Positions 13,903-22,059 of a DNA stretch of 30,954 nt are shown here, piece by piece. Position 1 is the stretch's first letter, and each line of letters opens with the position of its first letter. The position numbers and the translations under genes are program-made. The stretch comes from a virus, in the IMG/VR virus record IMGVR_UViG_3300047550_004187, positions 1 through 30,954 of that record. One strand, written 5' to 3'. The notes beneath the pieces are model-generated. The model saw nothing but the letters and a program-made list of their open reading frames with translations, did not search any database and had not been told where the DNA came from.

Positions 13903-13930
13903 AAATACCCGAAAATTTTTTCGGGTATTT
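13903..13930 (-). terminator. Intrinsic terminator after speD
   Basis: A near-perfect inverted repeat built on ATACCCGAAAA and TTTTCGGGTAT is followed on the minus strand by a T-run ending near 13899. It lies 25 nt after the speD stop. The plus strand has only a short T-run, so action is mainly on the minus strand. It insulates the sigma70 promoter that follows. Confidence 0.92.
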
Positions 13931-13955
13931 TGGTAAATAAAAGTTGATTTTGGTT

Positions 13956-14282
13956 TCAGCGTTCAATATAACTTAACGTATGATTAGATGCATAAAGTTG
14001 TTGAATGATTATATCACATCCTATCTTTGGATTACAGTCACCACAAGTATAGACATCCACTGCTGCTTTACCTTCTTCTGGCCAAGTATGAATGCTGATA
14101 TGACTTTCAGATAACAAACAAATAACAGTGACGCCTTGTGGATCAAACTTTTTTGAAATAGTTTGAACTACAGTTGCGCCACTTGCAGATGCTGCGTTTT
14201 CCAATAAGTCTATAAGACAACGCTCATCGTCTAAAAGAACAAAAGAGCATCCATACAAGTTAAGTAGGTAATGCTTTCCCAT
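13956..14282 (-). CDS. speD: S-adenosylmethionine decarboxylase SpeD
   Basis: 108 residues, the short bacterial/archaeal class. It decarboxylates SAM to supply aminopropyl groups for spermidine. The self-cleavage site is LSESHISIHTWPE, with Ser60 becoming the pyruvoyl group and His65 close by; the catalytic Cys80 lies in YTCGDCNP. All key residues are present, so it should be active. It is coupled to the upstream 119-residue gene by a TAATG junction and ends before a strong terminator. speD is a recurrent auxiliary metabolic gene of marine cyanophages; the polyamine may aid DNA packaging or host photosystem stability (inference from published proposals). Confidence 0.95.
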   Translation of the reverse strand: MGKHYLLNLYGCSFVLLDDERCLIDLLENAASASGATVVQTISKKFDPQGVTVICLLSESHISIHTWPEEGKAAVDVYTCGDCNPKIGCDIIIQQLYASNHTLSYIER

Positions 14283-14641
14283 TATTTTCTTTTTTTAGAT
14301 TTAGGTGCTTGGTATCCCCACAACTTTGGGCTTACTCTACCATACCCAAAATCAATATACTTAAGATTTTCACGAAACTTATCCCAATACATATCAAACA
14401 ATCGAATGCGTGATCCTCTAGTCAGATCATAACAAACTTGTTCATCTACAATATACTTAATTATATAAGCATCATTAGGAGCATCTTTGGTGCAGACATC
14501 AGTATAAGATCCATTTTCAATCAAAATTTCACAATTATATCTTGTCTTGCAGGTTTCTCTTTCTGCTGATGTCCAATGATCCATACGATTCTCTTTTTTA
14601 GTAGGTATTTTTTTAGCAACCTCTGTAATGTTTTGTGACAT
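14282..14641 (-). CDS. Unknown basic protein upstream of speD
   Basis: 119 residues with TGGAG 9 nt before the ATG. The N-terminal 20 residues are basic. The middle contains DHWTSAERETCKTRYNCEIL and DVCTKDAPNDAYIIKYIVDE, followed by EQVCYDLTRGSRIRLFDMYW. Four Cys in the central part could bind metal or pair, but the spacing does not match a standard zinc ribbon. The C-terminus is basic (APKSKKRK). It is coupled to speD. I recognise no family; DNA or RNA binding is possible given the charge. Confidence 0.75.
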   Translation of the reverse strand: MSQNITEVAKKIPTKKENRMDHWTSAERETCKTRYNCEILIENGSYTDVCTKDAPNDAYIIKYIVDEQVCYDLTRGSRIRLFDMYWDKFRENLKYIDFGYGRVSPKLWGYQAPKSKKRK

Positions 14642-14662
14642 AATATATACTCCAAATTTATT

Positions 14663-15274
14663 TTACGAACGATTACCCCAACGGATATCAGGATATGCTT
14701 CACTTACAATTTCTTTTGTAATGTTATACTTTGTTTGTAGTTTTTTATCTTTTACAAGACAGATAATTTCTGCTTCAAGTGGATGAAGACCTTGTAGGAT
14801 ATTGATAAACATCGTTTCTCTACGAAGAGAACTCAGACCATCATTACCCCCTCTTACAAAATTATAGAACATTTTATATTCTTTACGAATAGTAGAATAT
14901 CCTTGATCATTTGCACCTAAAGAATTGGAGTTTAATTCTGCCATTTTACTGACGGCATCACTAATTTTTTCACTCACAGTTCCACTAAAAGAATTCTGCT
15001 CCCCTACGCTTGCATAAGGAACTTCTCCTTCGGGAAGAACAGAAATTACAGTCTCATCAAAATTCCAAATAAAAAGAGTTTTCAAAGAGGGATCTTCGTA
15101 TTTCTTTAAAATCTCTACTTTTTTGGCGTTTGATCTTTGTTTTGATACTAAATTTAAAACTTCAAAGGCAAACGGATTAATTGGCAAATCAGTTGTTACT
15201 TGATTTTCTTTCGTAGTTGCTTTGGTAGTTGTCGTTTTAGATCTATTCGTCGTCTTCGCTTTCGTCGTAGTCAT
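14663..15274 (-). CDS. Conserved-looking cyanophage protein of unknown function
   Basis: 203 residues from ATG 15274; an upstream TTG at 15286 is less likely. The first 30 residues are Thr/Lys-rich and lie in the overlap with the acidic end of the upstream gene. The body begins DLPINPFAFEVLNLVSKQRS, then KKVEILKKYEDPSLKTLFIW, and has a C-terminal part ITKEIVSEAYPDIRWGNRS. From memory this resembles a cyanophage-wide family (possibly DUF6433, unverified). The helical ILKKYEDPSLKTLF unit recalls small proteins that bind replication clamps or polymerases, but this is not established. No membrane or secretion signal. Confidence 0.75.
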   Translation of the reverse strand: MTTTKAKTTNRSKTTTTKATTKENQVTTDLPINPFAFEVLNLVSKQRSNAKKVEILKKYEDPSLKTLFIWNFDETVISVLPEGEVPYASVGEQNSFSGTVSEKISDAVSKMAELNSNSLGANDQGYSTIRKEYKMFYNFVRGGNDGLSSLRRETMFINILQGLHPLEAEIICLVKDKKLQTKYNITKEIVSEAYPDIRWGNRS

Positions 15275-15467
15275 AATCGTTTTCAAATCTTACTGCTAAA
15301 ATTTCGTCTGGAATTAAATTTCCATTTTCATCGTACATTTCTGGATGAAATTTTGGTATCTCTCTGTAACTCAACATATATTCTCTAGCAACCCATCCAA
15401 CCATTATCCCGACAATAAAAAACAAAAATGTTAAAAATGATCCGAAAACTAAGCTTACTGCTAACAT
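15243..15467 (-). CDS. Small membrane protein with acidic tail
   Basis: 74 residues with a good ribosome-binding site (CGGAG, 7 nt before the ATG). Residues 1-27 form one membrane helix (LAVSLVFGSFLTFLFFIVGI then MVGWVAREYM), followed by a cytoplasmic-type tail with KFHPEMYDENGNLIPDEI and a strongly acidic end (ENDYDYDESEDDE). It overlaps the next gene by 32 nt. The acidic tail could recruit a basic protein to the membrane. Function unknown. A possible late-type element (15648-15655) lies upstream inside the preceding gene. Confidence 0.78.
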   Translation of the reverse strand: MLAVSLVFGSFLTFLFFIVGIMVGWVAREYMLSYREIPKFHPEMYDENGNLIPDEILAVRFENDYDYDESEDDE

Positions 15468-15489
15468 TTTTTTCTCCGGGAAAGTAAAT

Positions 15490-15663
15490 TTATTTTTTCC
15501 TAAAACTTAAGGAAAATTCAAAATAGATGGTTACTTCCCTTCTCAGAAAGCAAACCAACTTTTCAAAAATGATATGAAAATCTTTAGGTTGCTTTCTTTT
15601 ACCTCCACTAAGTATTAATTCAATACCACGATTTATATGGTTTGTATTATTTATGTTTGTCAT
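15490..15663 (-). CDS. Small basic protein coupled to glutaredoxin
   Basis: 57 residues from ATG 15663 to TAA 15490; the start overlaps the glutaredoxin stop (TGATG). It begins MTNINNTNHINRGIELILSG, continues GKRKQPKDFHIIFEKLVCFL and ends RREVTIYFEFSLSFRKK. The net charge is clearly positive, with an amphipathic helix and a terminal beta strand. It fills most of what would otherwise be a 195-bp gap, and its coupling supports translation. I do not recognise a family. An imperfect inverted repeat (AGAAAGCAACC and GGTTTGCTTTCT) lies inside the gene and could form a weak hairpin. Confidence 0.65.
   Translation of the reverse strand: MTNINNTNHINRGIELILSGGKRKQPKDFHIIFEKLVCFLRREVTIYFEFSLSFRKK
15648..15655 (-). 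promoter_or_regulatory. Possible late-type promoter inside the 57-residue gene
   Basis: On the minus strand this reads CATAAATA, 7 of 8 matches to the late consensus. It is about 180 nt before the 74-residue membrane protein gene and inside the start of the coding region above, so it may be a chance match. Confidence 0.25.
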
Positions 15664-15899
15664 CAGACAATATTCTGTTCTTTCAAAAACTTAATAGTTT
15701 GAGTGCAACCACCAAGGTTGTTGCCATCACAAATTATCTGAGGAAACGTTGTACCCTCACCAAATTCAGAATAAAATTCTTCCTTAGTAAAGTCTTGATT
15801 AAGAGTATAAACTACATGATTCAATTTTGTCAAGTCCATAACCTTTTTTATCTTTTCGCAGTATGGACAACCTTCTTTAGAATAAATTATAAAATTCAT
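15663..15899 (-). CDS. Glutaredoxin
   Basis: 78 residues, the usual length for a phage glutaredoxin. Redox site CPYC (Cys11, Cys14) follows the first strand MNFIIYSKEG; TTFPQI contains the cis-proline; and the GGC turn (NNLGGCTQTI) is the glutathione-contact region. It probably reduces a ribonucleotide reductase, as T4 NrdC does, though no reductase gene lies in this window. It is 9 nt downstream of the large glycosyltransferase and overlaps the 57-residue gene by one base. Confidence 0.95.
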   Translation of the reverse strand: MNFIIYSKEGCPYCEKIKKVMDLTKLNHVVYTLNQDFTKEEFYSEFGEGTTFPQIICDGNNLGGCTQTIKFLKEQNIV

Positions 15900-15908
15900 A
15901 AAATTTTC

Positions 15909-18863
15909 TCACTCAAAAAAATACTTTACAACGTTTGTAACATCAACATCAACCGATCTCATCTTAGAAAGAATGTCTGGATCAACTAAGTCTGGATGTA
16001 CCCACCAATCTTCAAATGTGTATTCATCATTTGGAGCAACATCTTTAACTGCAAGTTCATATCCAAGAGAACTTAAATACCTTCTGGACTTTAAACGATA
16101 TGAAGACGATGCATCTGCCGAATAATCATGTTCATATGTAATAATAGCAAATTTATATTTTTCAAATGGTATCGATGTTAATATTTCAAATGTAGTACTT
16201 GCAGGTTCACAATCTAACTGCAAATAATCATAGACTGTTCCTTTATTATTTTCATCAAGAAGTTTTTCATAATCAATTTTCGTTGCATCTTTACAAAGAA
16301 TTGTGTTTTTTCTTTGCTCTGAGAACATTTTACAAAGATCTTCACGAATTTCAATTGAAATACCATCCCAATCATACATCGTTTCAAGAAGAGCAGTATT
16401 ATTTTGATAGAATGGTTCTTGAGCACCGATTTCAAGGTAAAGTCCATTCTTTTTGCCATTGAGCATAGCAAGAATAAACAAATCTTGATATGCCTGAGAA
16501 TAGTTTTTTTCTATTTTTTCAGACCCAGGGAACTTAAATTTCAAAGAATCAAATTTATTTTTATTATACTTTATTACTTCTTCAGGTATGTGACCACTAC
16601 CAAGTCTCATTAAATTATCTTGAATAGATTGAAAATGAATTTGATCAACTTCATAATTTTCCTTAATTTCTCTCAGTAATTTGCGTGTTTCCTGTCCTTT
16701 ACCCCACCAATATCCAGAAATTGCTTTCTCATAAAGAAGACCATATTTACCAGGATATTCTATATTACTAATAGTAGGTTTAGAATCAAAATCACAAATA
16801 CTTAATCCAAGAGATGCATACTTATATGAGTCATTCCACTGAGACCTTCTCTCATGGAATCTTGCAAGAAGATAATATGCCTCTGGTCTCTTTGGGCATA
16901 AACATATAGCCTGCTGCAATAGAGAAACAGCAGTTCCATCACGAGTTCCTTGTTTATCATAACAGTGATGACTCTTTAAGAGTGCTTCATATGCAAAATC
17001 ATCATCAGTTGCTCTCTCTGCACATCTAAGGAAATAAGAAAGCGCAGGGGCAGTATGTCCCTGTTTTTCATACCAAAGTCCAAGATTAAAGTTGTGATGT
17101 GGATTTTCAGTATCCAAAGAATACTGGTATAGTAACTGCTCTAAATCAGTTTTATCAATAAAGTTAGATTCTTTTTTAGAACTATCTTCTATAGAAGTTG
17201 CAGATGTTTCTTCTCCAGAAATAACAAAAGATTTTTTAATAGGAATTGTCCCGATAAATTGATCAATAGTTTTCATATTTCCATTCTTCTTCCACCAATT
17301 ATAAACATATTCAGAAGCGTATATATGATTCGGTTTTTGTCCATTTTCCAATTCAAGATCATTTACATCTGTAGTTGGAATCTCAACGTTTTCAACAAAT
17401 AATGGGAAAGTATAAACTTTACCAACGTTTGTGAAAAGAATATTTTCACCAATTGGCATAACATCAACATCTTTCAGCTCAAGATGGAATGTATCACCAA
17501 TACAATAATTATCAATCAGTCTTTTAGCATAATCACGATTCATAATATATGCAGTTTCTGACCAGTCATCCCACTTACGATCTCTAAAATTTACATCGTC
17601 AAAATCACCACGAATAGTCATTAACTGAACACATTCACAATCATCAGGAAGTCTTTCAATAAATTCTTCCCAAGTAAAATTCCAATAATCTACAGTCTTA
17701 AGACTCAAATCATCTTCACAGAAAAATGCATACTCAGATTCTTCACTTTCATACCAAGTCTTGATAGCTTTCAAATGAGAAACAATACATCCCTGTGTTG
17801 GTCCAGTAAGTTGATAGACATACTTACCAGTAATTACATCATCAGATTCTGAAAATCTTTTTGACTTAATTGCTTTAGGTACAATATCATACTTAGCAAA
17901 TTGATCCTCTAATTGCTTTTGTCTATCTACACAATCTTCAAGTGTGACATAATAAACTGGAGGGAAATTTTCTAAATTATTCATTTCAGTTGCAATATAA
18001 TTTTGTGAGTTTATTTTTTTAATATTCCATTTTGTTTTTGGAGGAATATAATGATTTTCTGGATTAGAAAAATATTGTTTATTTTTAATAATATGATATT
18101 GTGCTATAGCATATTCCAATTGATACTTTACTTGTTCTCCGGAATAATACTGAGACAGATTATTCTCCATTTGTTGAATAGCATAAGCATCGTTTTCATC
18201 GTTTCCGACAAAATGTTCCGTTCTTTTAGAATCTGGATGGGGAATATGAATTAAATTATGATCATAGTTCAGTTTTGTATGATTTAATCCTAAGGATTCT
18301 AATCTAATTTGTAACTCCTCATCCTCAAATCCATAATATTCACCCAGATCTTCATTATATCCACCACACTTAAAGAAATTTTCTTTTGTAATGTGAAGTA
18401 ATCCAATCAGAGATTTGTAATATGGACTGTAAATATTGCAATATTCATAAATTTGATCAAAATTCATTCGACCAAAATCAACCATAGAAACACCATTTTC
18501 TAAGTACTCTGGACTCTGATAATTTGGTTTACCAGAAACAAAAGTATTTTCATCAATTGGATAAGCCTTAAAGAAATTATAATATGGATTAATAATATAG
18601 TCAATATCAAACTTCATAATTGAATCCCCCGTTGCAATACTTGCAGCTAGATTCAAAGGTTGTGGTTGATTAAAATATTTTTTATTTGGTACTGTAATAA
18701 CTTTTATTCTTGGATCTAATTCTGTAAGATGACTTAATGGTTCATCAGAACTCCAATCAACAATAATAATTTCTTTAACTTCATCAAAAAGCAACCAAGA
18801 TTGTAAAGAAATTGATAGTGGTTTATTACGATTTTTACATGCGGTAATTAATGATACGTTCAT
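15909..18863 (-). CDS. Four-part fusion: GT2 + GT25 + TPR + FkbM-like methyltransferase
   Basis: 984 residues. Domain 1 (about 1-230) is a GT-A family 2 glycosyltransferase: SLITACKNRNKPLSISLQSW, a DxD-type site in KFDIDYI, and YYGFEDEELQIRL. Domain 2 (about 300-500) is GT25-like (LPS/procollagen galactosyltransferase family): PVYYVTLEDCVDRQKQLEDQ, TQGCIVSHLKAI and FFCEDDLSL, where CEDD is the metal site. Domain 3 (about 575-745) is a TPR array (NPHHNFNLGLWYEKQGHTAP, PEAYYLLARFHERRSQWNDS). Domain 4 (about 780-975) resembles FkbM methyltransferases, with YLEIGAQEP as the SAM loop and YDYLQLDCE. It probably builds and caps a glycan on a protein or surface polymer. No frameshift is seen, so the fusion looks genuine. 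It is the last gene of the glycan block. Confidence 0.88.
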   Translation of the reverse strand: MNVSLITACKNRNKPLSISLQSWLLFDEVKEIIIVDWSSDEPLSHLTELDPRIKVITVPNKKYFNQPQPLNLAASIATGDSIMKFDIDYIINPYYNFFKAYPIDENTFVSGKPNYQSPEYLENGVSMVDFGRMNFDQIYEYCNIYSPYYKSLIGLLHITKENFFKCGGYNEDLGEYYGFEDEELQIRLESLGLNHTKLNYDHNLIHIPHPDSKRTEHFVGNDENDAYAIQQMENNLSQYYSGEQVKYQLEYAIAQYHIIKNKQYFSNPENHYIPPKTKWNIKKINSQNYIATEMNNLENFPPVYYVTLEDCVDRQKQLEDQFAKYDIVPKAIKSKRFSESDDVITGKYVYQLTGPTQGCIVSHLKAIKTWYESEESEYAFFCEDDLSLKTVDYWNFTWEEFIERLPDDCECVQLMTIRGDFDDVNFRDRKWDDWSETAYIMNRDYAKRLIDNYCIGDTFHLELKDVDVMPIGENILFTNVGKVYTFPLFVENVEIPTTDVNDLELENGQKPNHIYASEYVYNWWKKNGNMKTIDQFIGTIPIKKSFVISGEETSATSIEDSSKKESNFIDKTDLEQLLYQYSLDTENPHHNFNLGLWYEKQGHTAPALSYFLRCAERATDDDFAYEALLKSHHCYDKQGTRDGTAVSLLQQAICLCPKRPEAYYLLARFHERRSQWNDSYKYASLGLSICDFDSKPTISNIEYPGKYGLLYEKAISGYWWGKGQETRKLLREIKENYEVDQIHFQSIQDNLMRLGSGHIPEEVIKYNKNKFDSLKFKFPGSEKIEKNYSQAYQDLFILAMLNGKKNGLYLEIGAQEPFYQNNTALLETMYDWDGISIEIREDLCKMFSEQRKNTILCKDATKIDYEKLLDENNKGTVYDYLQLDCEPASTTFEILTSIPFEKYKFAIITYEHDYSADASSSYRLKSRRYLSSLGYELAVKDVAPNDEYTFEDWWVHPDLVDPDILSKMRSVDVDVTNVVKYFFE

Positions 18864-18872
18864 ATTTTTACA

Positions 18873-20240
18873 TCAAGAATCTTTGTGCTGGATAATTACA
18901 TTGGACCCTTCATACCCCCAAATTATCTCATAATTTATTTCTTGGATGAGAGAATTTAATTCATCTAAGGTTCTTCCACATTGCTGCAAATTTTGATCAT
19001 AGTATTCTAAAAGTATTTTTGGCTTATATTTTTTAATAGTTTCAATACCTCCGATTATTATATTATATTCAGAACCTTCTGTATCAATTTTTATTAAATC
19101 TATTTTCGTATCTAAAAATAGATTGTCAATTGTATTTGTTTTCACCAAATAATCATAATAATCGTCTCCAGTAAATCTAGTTGGATTTTCACCAAGGGTA
19201 TTAAGTCCTCTATGAGAATGACATATTTTTAAGTTAGATTCTCCAACCCTATCAGATAAAGCATCTTCACTAACGATTACATTTTTTATTTGATTTAATT
19301 CTAAGTTTTGTCTAAGTAAAGTACAATTCCAAGAATCTGGTTCAAAACTATACCAAAGTGTTTTTGGATAAAACTTTGATAATAATGTAAAGCATCCACT
19401 CTGAGCCCCTATATCCAAGATAGTATAATCATCTTGAATATGTTTCATAAACTCATTAATTACATCAAGTTCACATATGGTTTCATTAAGATTATCATCC
19501 AACCAAGTTTTTGAATTTTGCTGTTGGGTTTCTTTTGAAACTAAAATTTTAAATTTATCCGTATATGAATATAAAGAATATTGTGTATTTTTATATTTAC
19601 AATCTTCTACTTTATTATTTCTAGATGGTGCAGTAATCGACTCATACTTTTCAAAGTTGTTTTGAAACAAAAACTGATCTAGTTCATCTCCAGTATTGCC
19701 ACCTTCATAATCATTAGATTCATCATATTCTGCGTATATATCATAAACTCGATTTAAATGATTATTCAAACTCTTTAAAACATTTAAATCATTTCCTTGA
19801 GTATCTGTTTTAAGAAGATTGATATAATCATATTGAATATTATCAAGTATATAACGTAATGGTATTACATCTACATTATATACCTCATCAATACTATTAA
19901 CAAATCTTCCTTTTGGTTTTCTTAAAGAAGATGTTCCGGAGTCATATCCAGTTGCTGGACCTCCAAGACCATAAAAAACTTTTTGAGTTGGACTTTGAAC
20001 ATTATCAACAGCCGCCTCAATTAGATAACACCTACCTTTAAAAGGAGAATTGTTTAGATATTCTTCACAAGATCTAAAATTATTTGGATGAGGTTCAATA
20101 CCAATAACAAAAACATCATTATCAGAACTCAACCAATTAATTGAGTTTGGCATGTTTGTTGATAAACCGATATCAAATCTTAGTTTAAGACCTGTTGATA
20201 ACTTTTGATTAATAAAATCAAAATCAATTTGTTTTCTCAT
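18873..20240 (-). CDS. Double FkbM-type methyltransferase
   Basis: 455 residues with two copies of the FkbM fold. Copy 1 (about 1-215): LRFDIGLST, VIGIEPHPNNF and INLLKTDTQGNDLNVLKSL. Copy 2 (about 245-450): YTILDIGAQSGCFTLLSKF, YSFEPDSWNCTLLRQNLELN and IDLIKIDTEGSEYNIIIGGI. Both have the acidic residue after the SAM loop and the K-x-D-T-[EQ]-G motif, but copy 1 has DIGLST in place of the usual D-[IV]-G-[AG]-x-x-G, so its SAM loop may be impaired. FkbM enzymes O-methylate sugars or macrolides. It sits between the fusion glycosyltransferase and the GT11 enzyme and probably methylates the same glycan. Confidence 0.88.
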   Translation of the reverse strand: MRKQIDFDFINQKLSTGLKLRFDIGLSTNMPNSINWLSSDNDVFVIGIEPHPNNFRSCEEYLNNSPFKGRCYLIEAAVDNVQSPTQKVFYGLGGPATGYDSGTSSLRKPKGRFVNSIDEVYNVDVIPLRYILDNIQYDYINLLKTDTQGNDLNVLKSLNNHLNRVYDIYAEYDESNDYEGGNTGDELDQFLFQNNFEKYESITAPSRNNKVEDCKYKNTQYSLYSYTDKFKILVSKETQQQNSKTWLDDNLNETICELDVINEFMKHIQDDYTILDIGAQSGCFTLLSKFYPKTLWYSFEPDSWNCTLLRQNLELNQIKNVIVSEDALSDRVGESNLKICHSHRGLNTLGENPTRFTGDDYYDYLVKTNTIDNLFLDTKIDLIKIDTEGSEYNIIIGGIETIKKYKPKILLEYYDQNLQQCGRTLDELNSLIQEINYEIIWGYEGSNVIIQHKDS

Positions 20241-20280
20241 TTATTAAAATCCCAAAAAATATATGTAAAAAAATTTAATT

Positions 20281-21162
20281 TTATATATTATATATTACTC
20301 GATTCCAATCCTCTGGAAATAAATCTTTTAAATTAATCATAACTTCAAAATCTTCATGAAGATTATTCATATGAGATTCACCGAACCAAGGATCTGGATA
20401 ACAGACCACAGGACTCTCTGCCAACCATGCACCCCACCAACCAAAAGAACTATTACCAATAATATGTTTTTGGCACATAGACATTAAACAAAGATCATAA
20501 AGATTTGAATTATTTGAAACTAGATTAGTATCTTTATTGTAATTTACAGGATCATAAGACTTGGAAATAAGAATATTGTTCGCTGAAAATATTTTTTGAT
20601 TCTTGCACCATTCATAATCATCAGAAAATACTATTGCATAATCGTAGTTACCAACAAGATCAAAACATTTCTGAAAGTATTCTTCGTTAGGTATTGGAAA
20701 TTCATGAGGTCTTCCTATGTTATCACCTCTCCTCACTTGTATTGCTAAAAGCGTTTTGTTTTTAAATTGAGATATAAACTCAAGACATTTGGATTGAATA
20801 TGAGGTAAAAAAGTGAAATTCTCTTTAATTAAATTTTTACAGTGTTCAAAGTATTTTTCACTTTGAAAATAACCAAGATAGTCAGTATTATCAGATGCAT
20901 TATTAAAAATATTTTCATCAAAATGAAACTGTCTTTCTTTTATAAAATTTTTCCTATCGATGCGAATAATATTTTCTTTCTTTAAAGTCTTTAATTCAAA
21001 TGCTTCAAACAACTGATGATGTATCCAGGCATTTTTAAAAGTACTTGGAGGAATTGCAATTTCATATCCATACTTAGAGTGCAAACCAACTAAAAAAGCA
21101 TATTGAAACATTTGATTTCCAAGTCTTCCAAATTCTCCAAGAGTATTAAAAGAAATAGTCAT
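20281..21162 (-). CDS. GT11 alpha-1,2-fucosyltransferase-like glycosyltransferase
   Basis: 293 residues, full length for GT11. Motif I is FGRLGNQMFQYAF (11-23); the donor-binding motif is AIQVRRGDNIG (a variant of HxRRxD, with Gln-Val for the usual His region); and motif III is NSSFGWWGAWLAES. The family transfers fucose from GDP-fucose to galactose-type acceptors. No GDP-fucose synthesis genes lie in this window, so the sugar donor would come from the host or another part of the genome. It begins directly after the previous gene's stop. In phages such enzymes are thought to alter host surface glycans or decorate virions. Confidence 0.9.
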   Translation of the reverse strand: MTISFNTLGEFGRLGNQMFQYAFLVGLHSKYGYEIAIPPSTFKNAWIHHQLFEAFELKTLKKENIIRIDRKNFIKERQFHFDENIFNNASDNTDYLGYFQSEKYFEHCKNLIKENFTFLPHIQSKCLEFISQFKNKTLLAIQVRRGDNIGRPHEFPIPNEEYFQKCFDLVGNYDYAIVFSDDYEWCKNQKIFSANNILISKSYDPVNYNKDTNLVSNNSNLYDLCLMSMCQKHIIGNSSFGWWGAWLAESPVVCYPDPWFGESHMNNLHEDFEVMINLKDLFPEDWNRVIYNI

Positions 21163-22059
21163 CTATACAATCCTCAATCTTTCAGTATTAAATGAATAAT
21201 CTGAATCCAATTTAAGAGTATTTGGATAGGTTGAATGCCAAAAGTTATCTCTCACTAAAGTTGGATTATAATTTAATAAATGAGAGACCCAACTATAAGA
21301 ACTATTTGACATAATCAATAAGTCGGCATGAGACATATGGTAAATATCACTTACAGGATTTTCATTTAAATGCAAAATTATTTCAAATTTATTTTCACTC
21401 AGGTTAATAATATTTAAAAAGTTATCTTTACTTCCTTGTGAGTAAATGTGCAAATGAGTTTTTTGATTATAACACACCTTCTTCAAATTGTTAAGTAAAT
21501 TAAGGTATATTGTATCTTGTTTATTATCAAAATATTCTCTACATTCTATAAAAGAAATATCTTCAGGATTTATAGACCGAATATGAAAACATATATTTAA
21601 TGCTTTCTTTGAGAAGTAATTTTTATTTAAAATAAAATTATGTTTTAAGTATTTCAAATATTCTTTTTCATAAATCTCACTAATAATAGATTGACCATAT
21701 CTTAAAACTTCATCTGGTTCCAAATAAATTAAGACTTCCTTTTCTTTATTATTTGATAGATAGGAAAAAAAATCATCGTCGATTTTTGGAAAAGAAATTT
21801 TTTCACTTATAAATTTATTTGTAGAGAAATTAAAAAAATTAGTGAATAAGTTATCCCATTCCTCCTGAGAATAATCTGAATAAGATGAATGTCCTATATT
21901 TTTAAATCCAGAGTTATAAAATTCTACTTTGAGTTTTTTACAAATTGCATAAAGAAATAATTGAGATTGAAGTATTGCTCCTATACCTTCATTTTTTCCA
22001 CATTTTATAGCACTAGAACTTCTAGATCCATCAGAGTTTGTTTCTAGATATATTGACAT
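21163..22059 (-). CDS. Putative GT-B glycosyltransferase (fucosyltransferase-like)
   Basis: 298 residues from ATG 22059, which forms a TAATG overlap with the preceding stop; an in-frame ATG at 22077 would reach into that gene. It starts MSIYLETNSDGSRSS and has GIGAILQSQLFLYAICKKL, which parallels the N-terminal G-N-x-[FM]-x-Q-x-[FY]-x-x-A motif of GT11-type enzymes. The C-terminal half has NICFHIRSINPEDISFIECR, IYHMSHADLLIMSNSSYSWV and NPTLVRDNFWHSTYP, equivalent to the donor-site and SSFS-type motifs. It is diverged, so the sugar is uncertain. It belongs to the same co-translated block as GT11. Confidence 0.72.
   Translation of the reverse strand: MSIYLETNSDGSRSSSAIKCGKNEGIGAILQSQLFLYAICKKLKVEFYNSGFKNIGHSSYSDYSQEEWDNLFTNFFNFSTNKFISEKISFPKIDDDFFSYLSNNKEKEVLIYLEPDEVLRYGQSIISEIYEKEYLKYLKHNFILNKNYFSKKALNICFHIRSINPEDISFIECREYFDNKQDTIYLNLLNNLKKVCYNQKTHLHIYSQGSKDNFLNIINLSENKFEIILHLNENPVSDIYHMSHADLLIMSNSSYSWVSHLLNYNPTLVRDNFWHSTYPNTLKLDSDYSFNTERLRIV

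Noticed and set aside
15540-15600. Terminator hairpin (AGAAAGCAACC and GGTTTGCTTTCT)
   Set aside because: The arms are about 30 nt apart with a bulge and no T-run follows; the sequence lies within a translationally coupled small gene.
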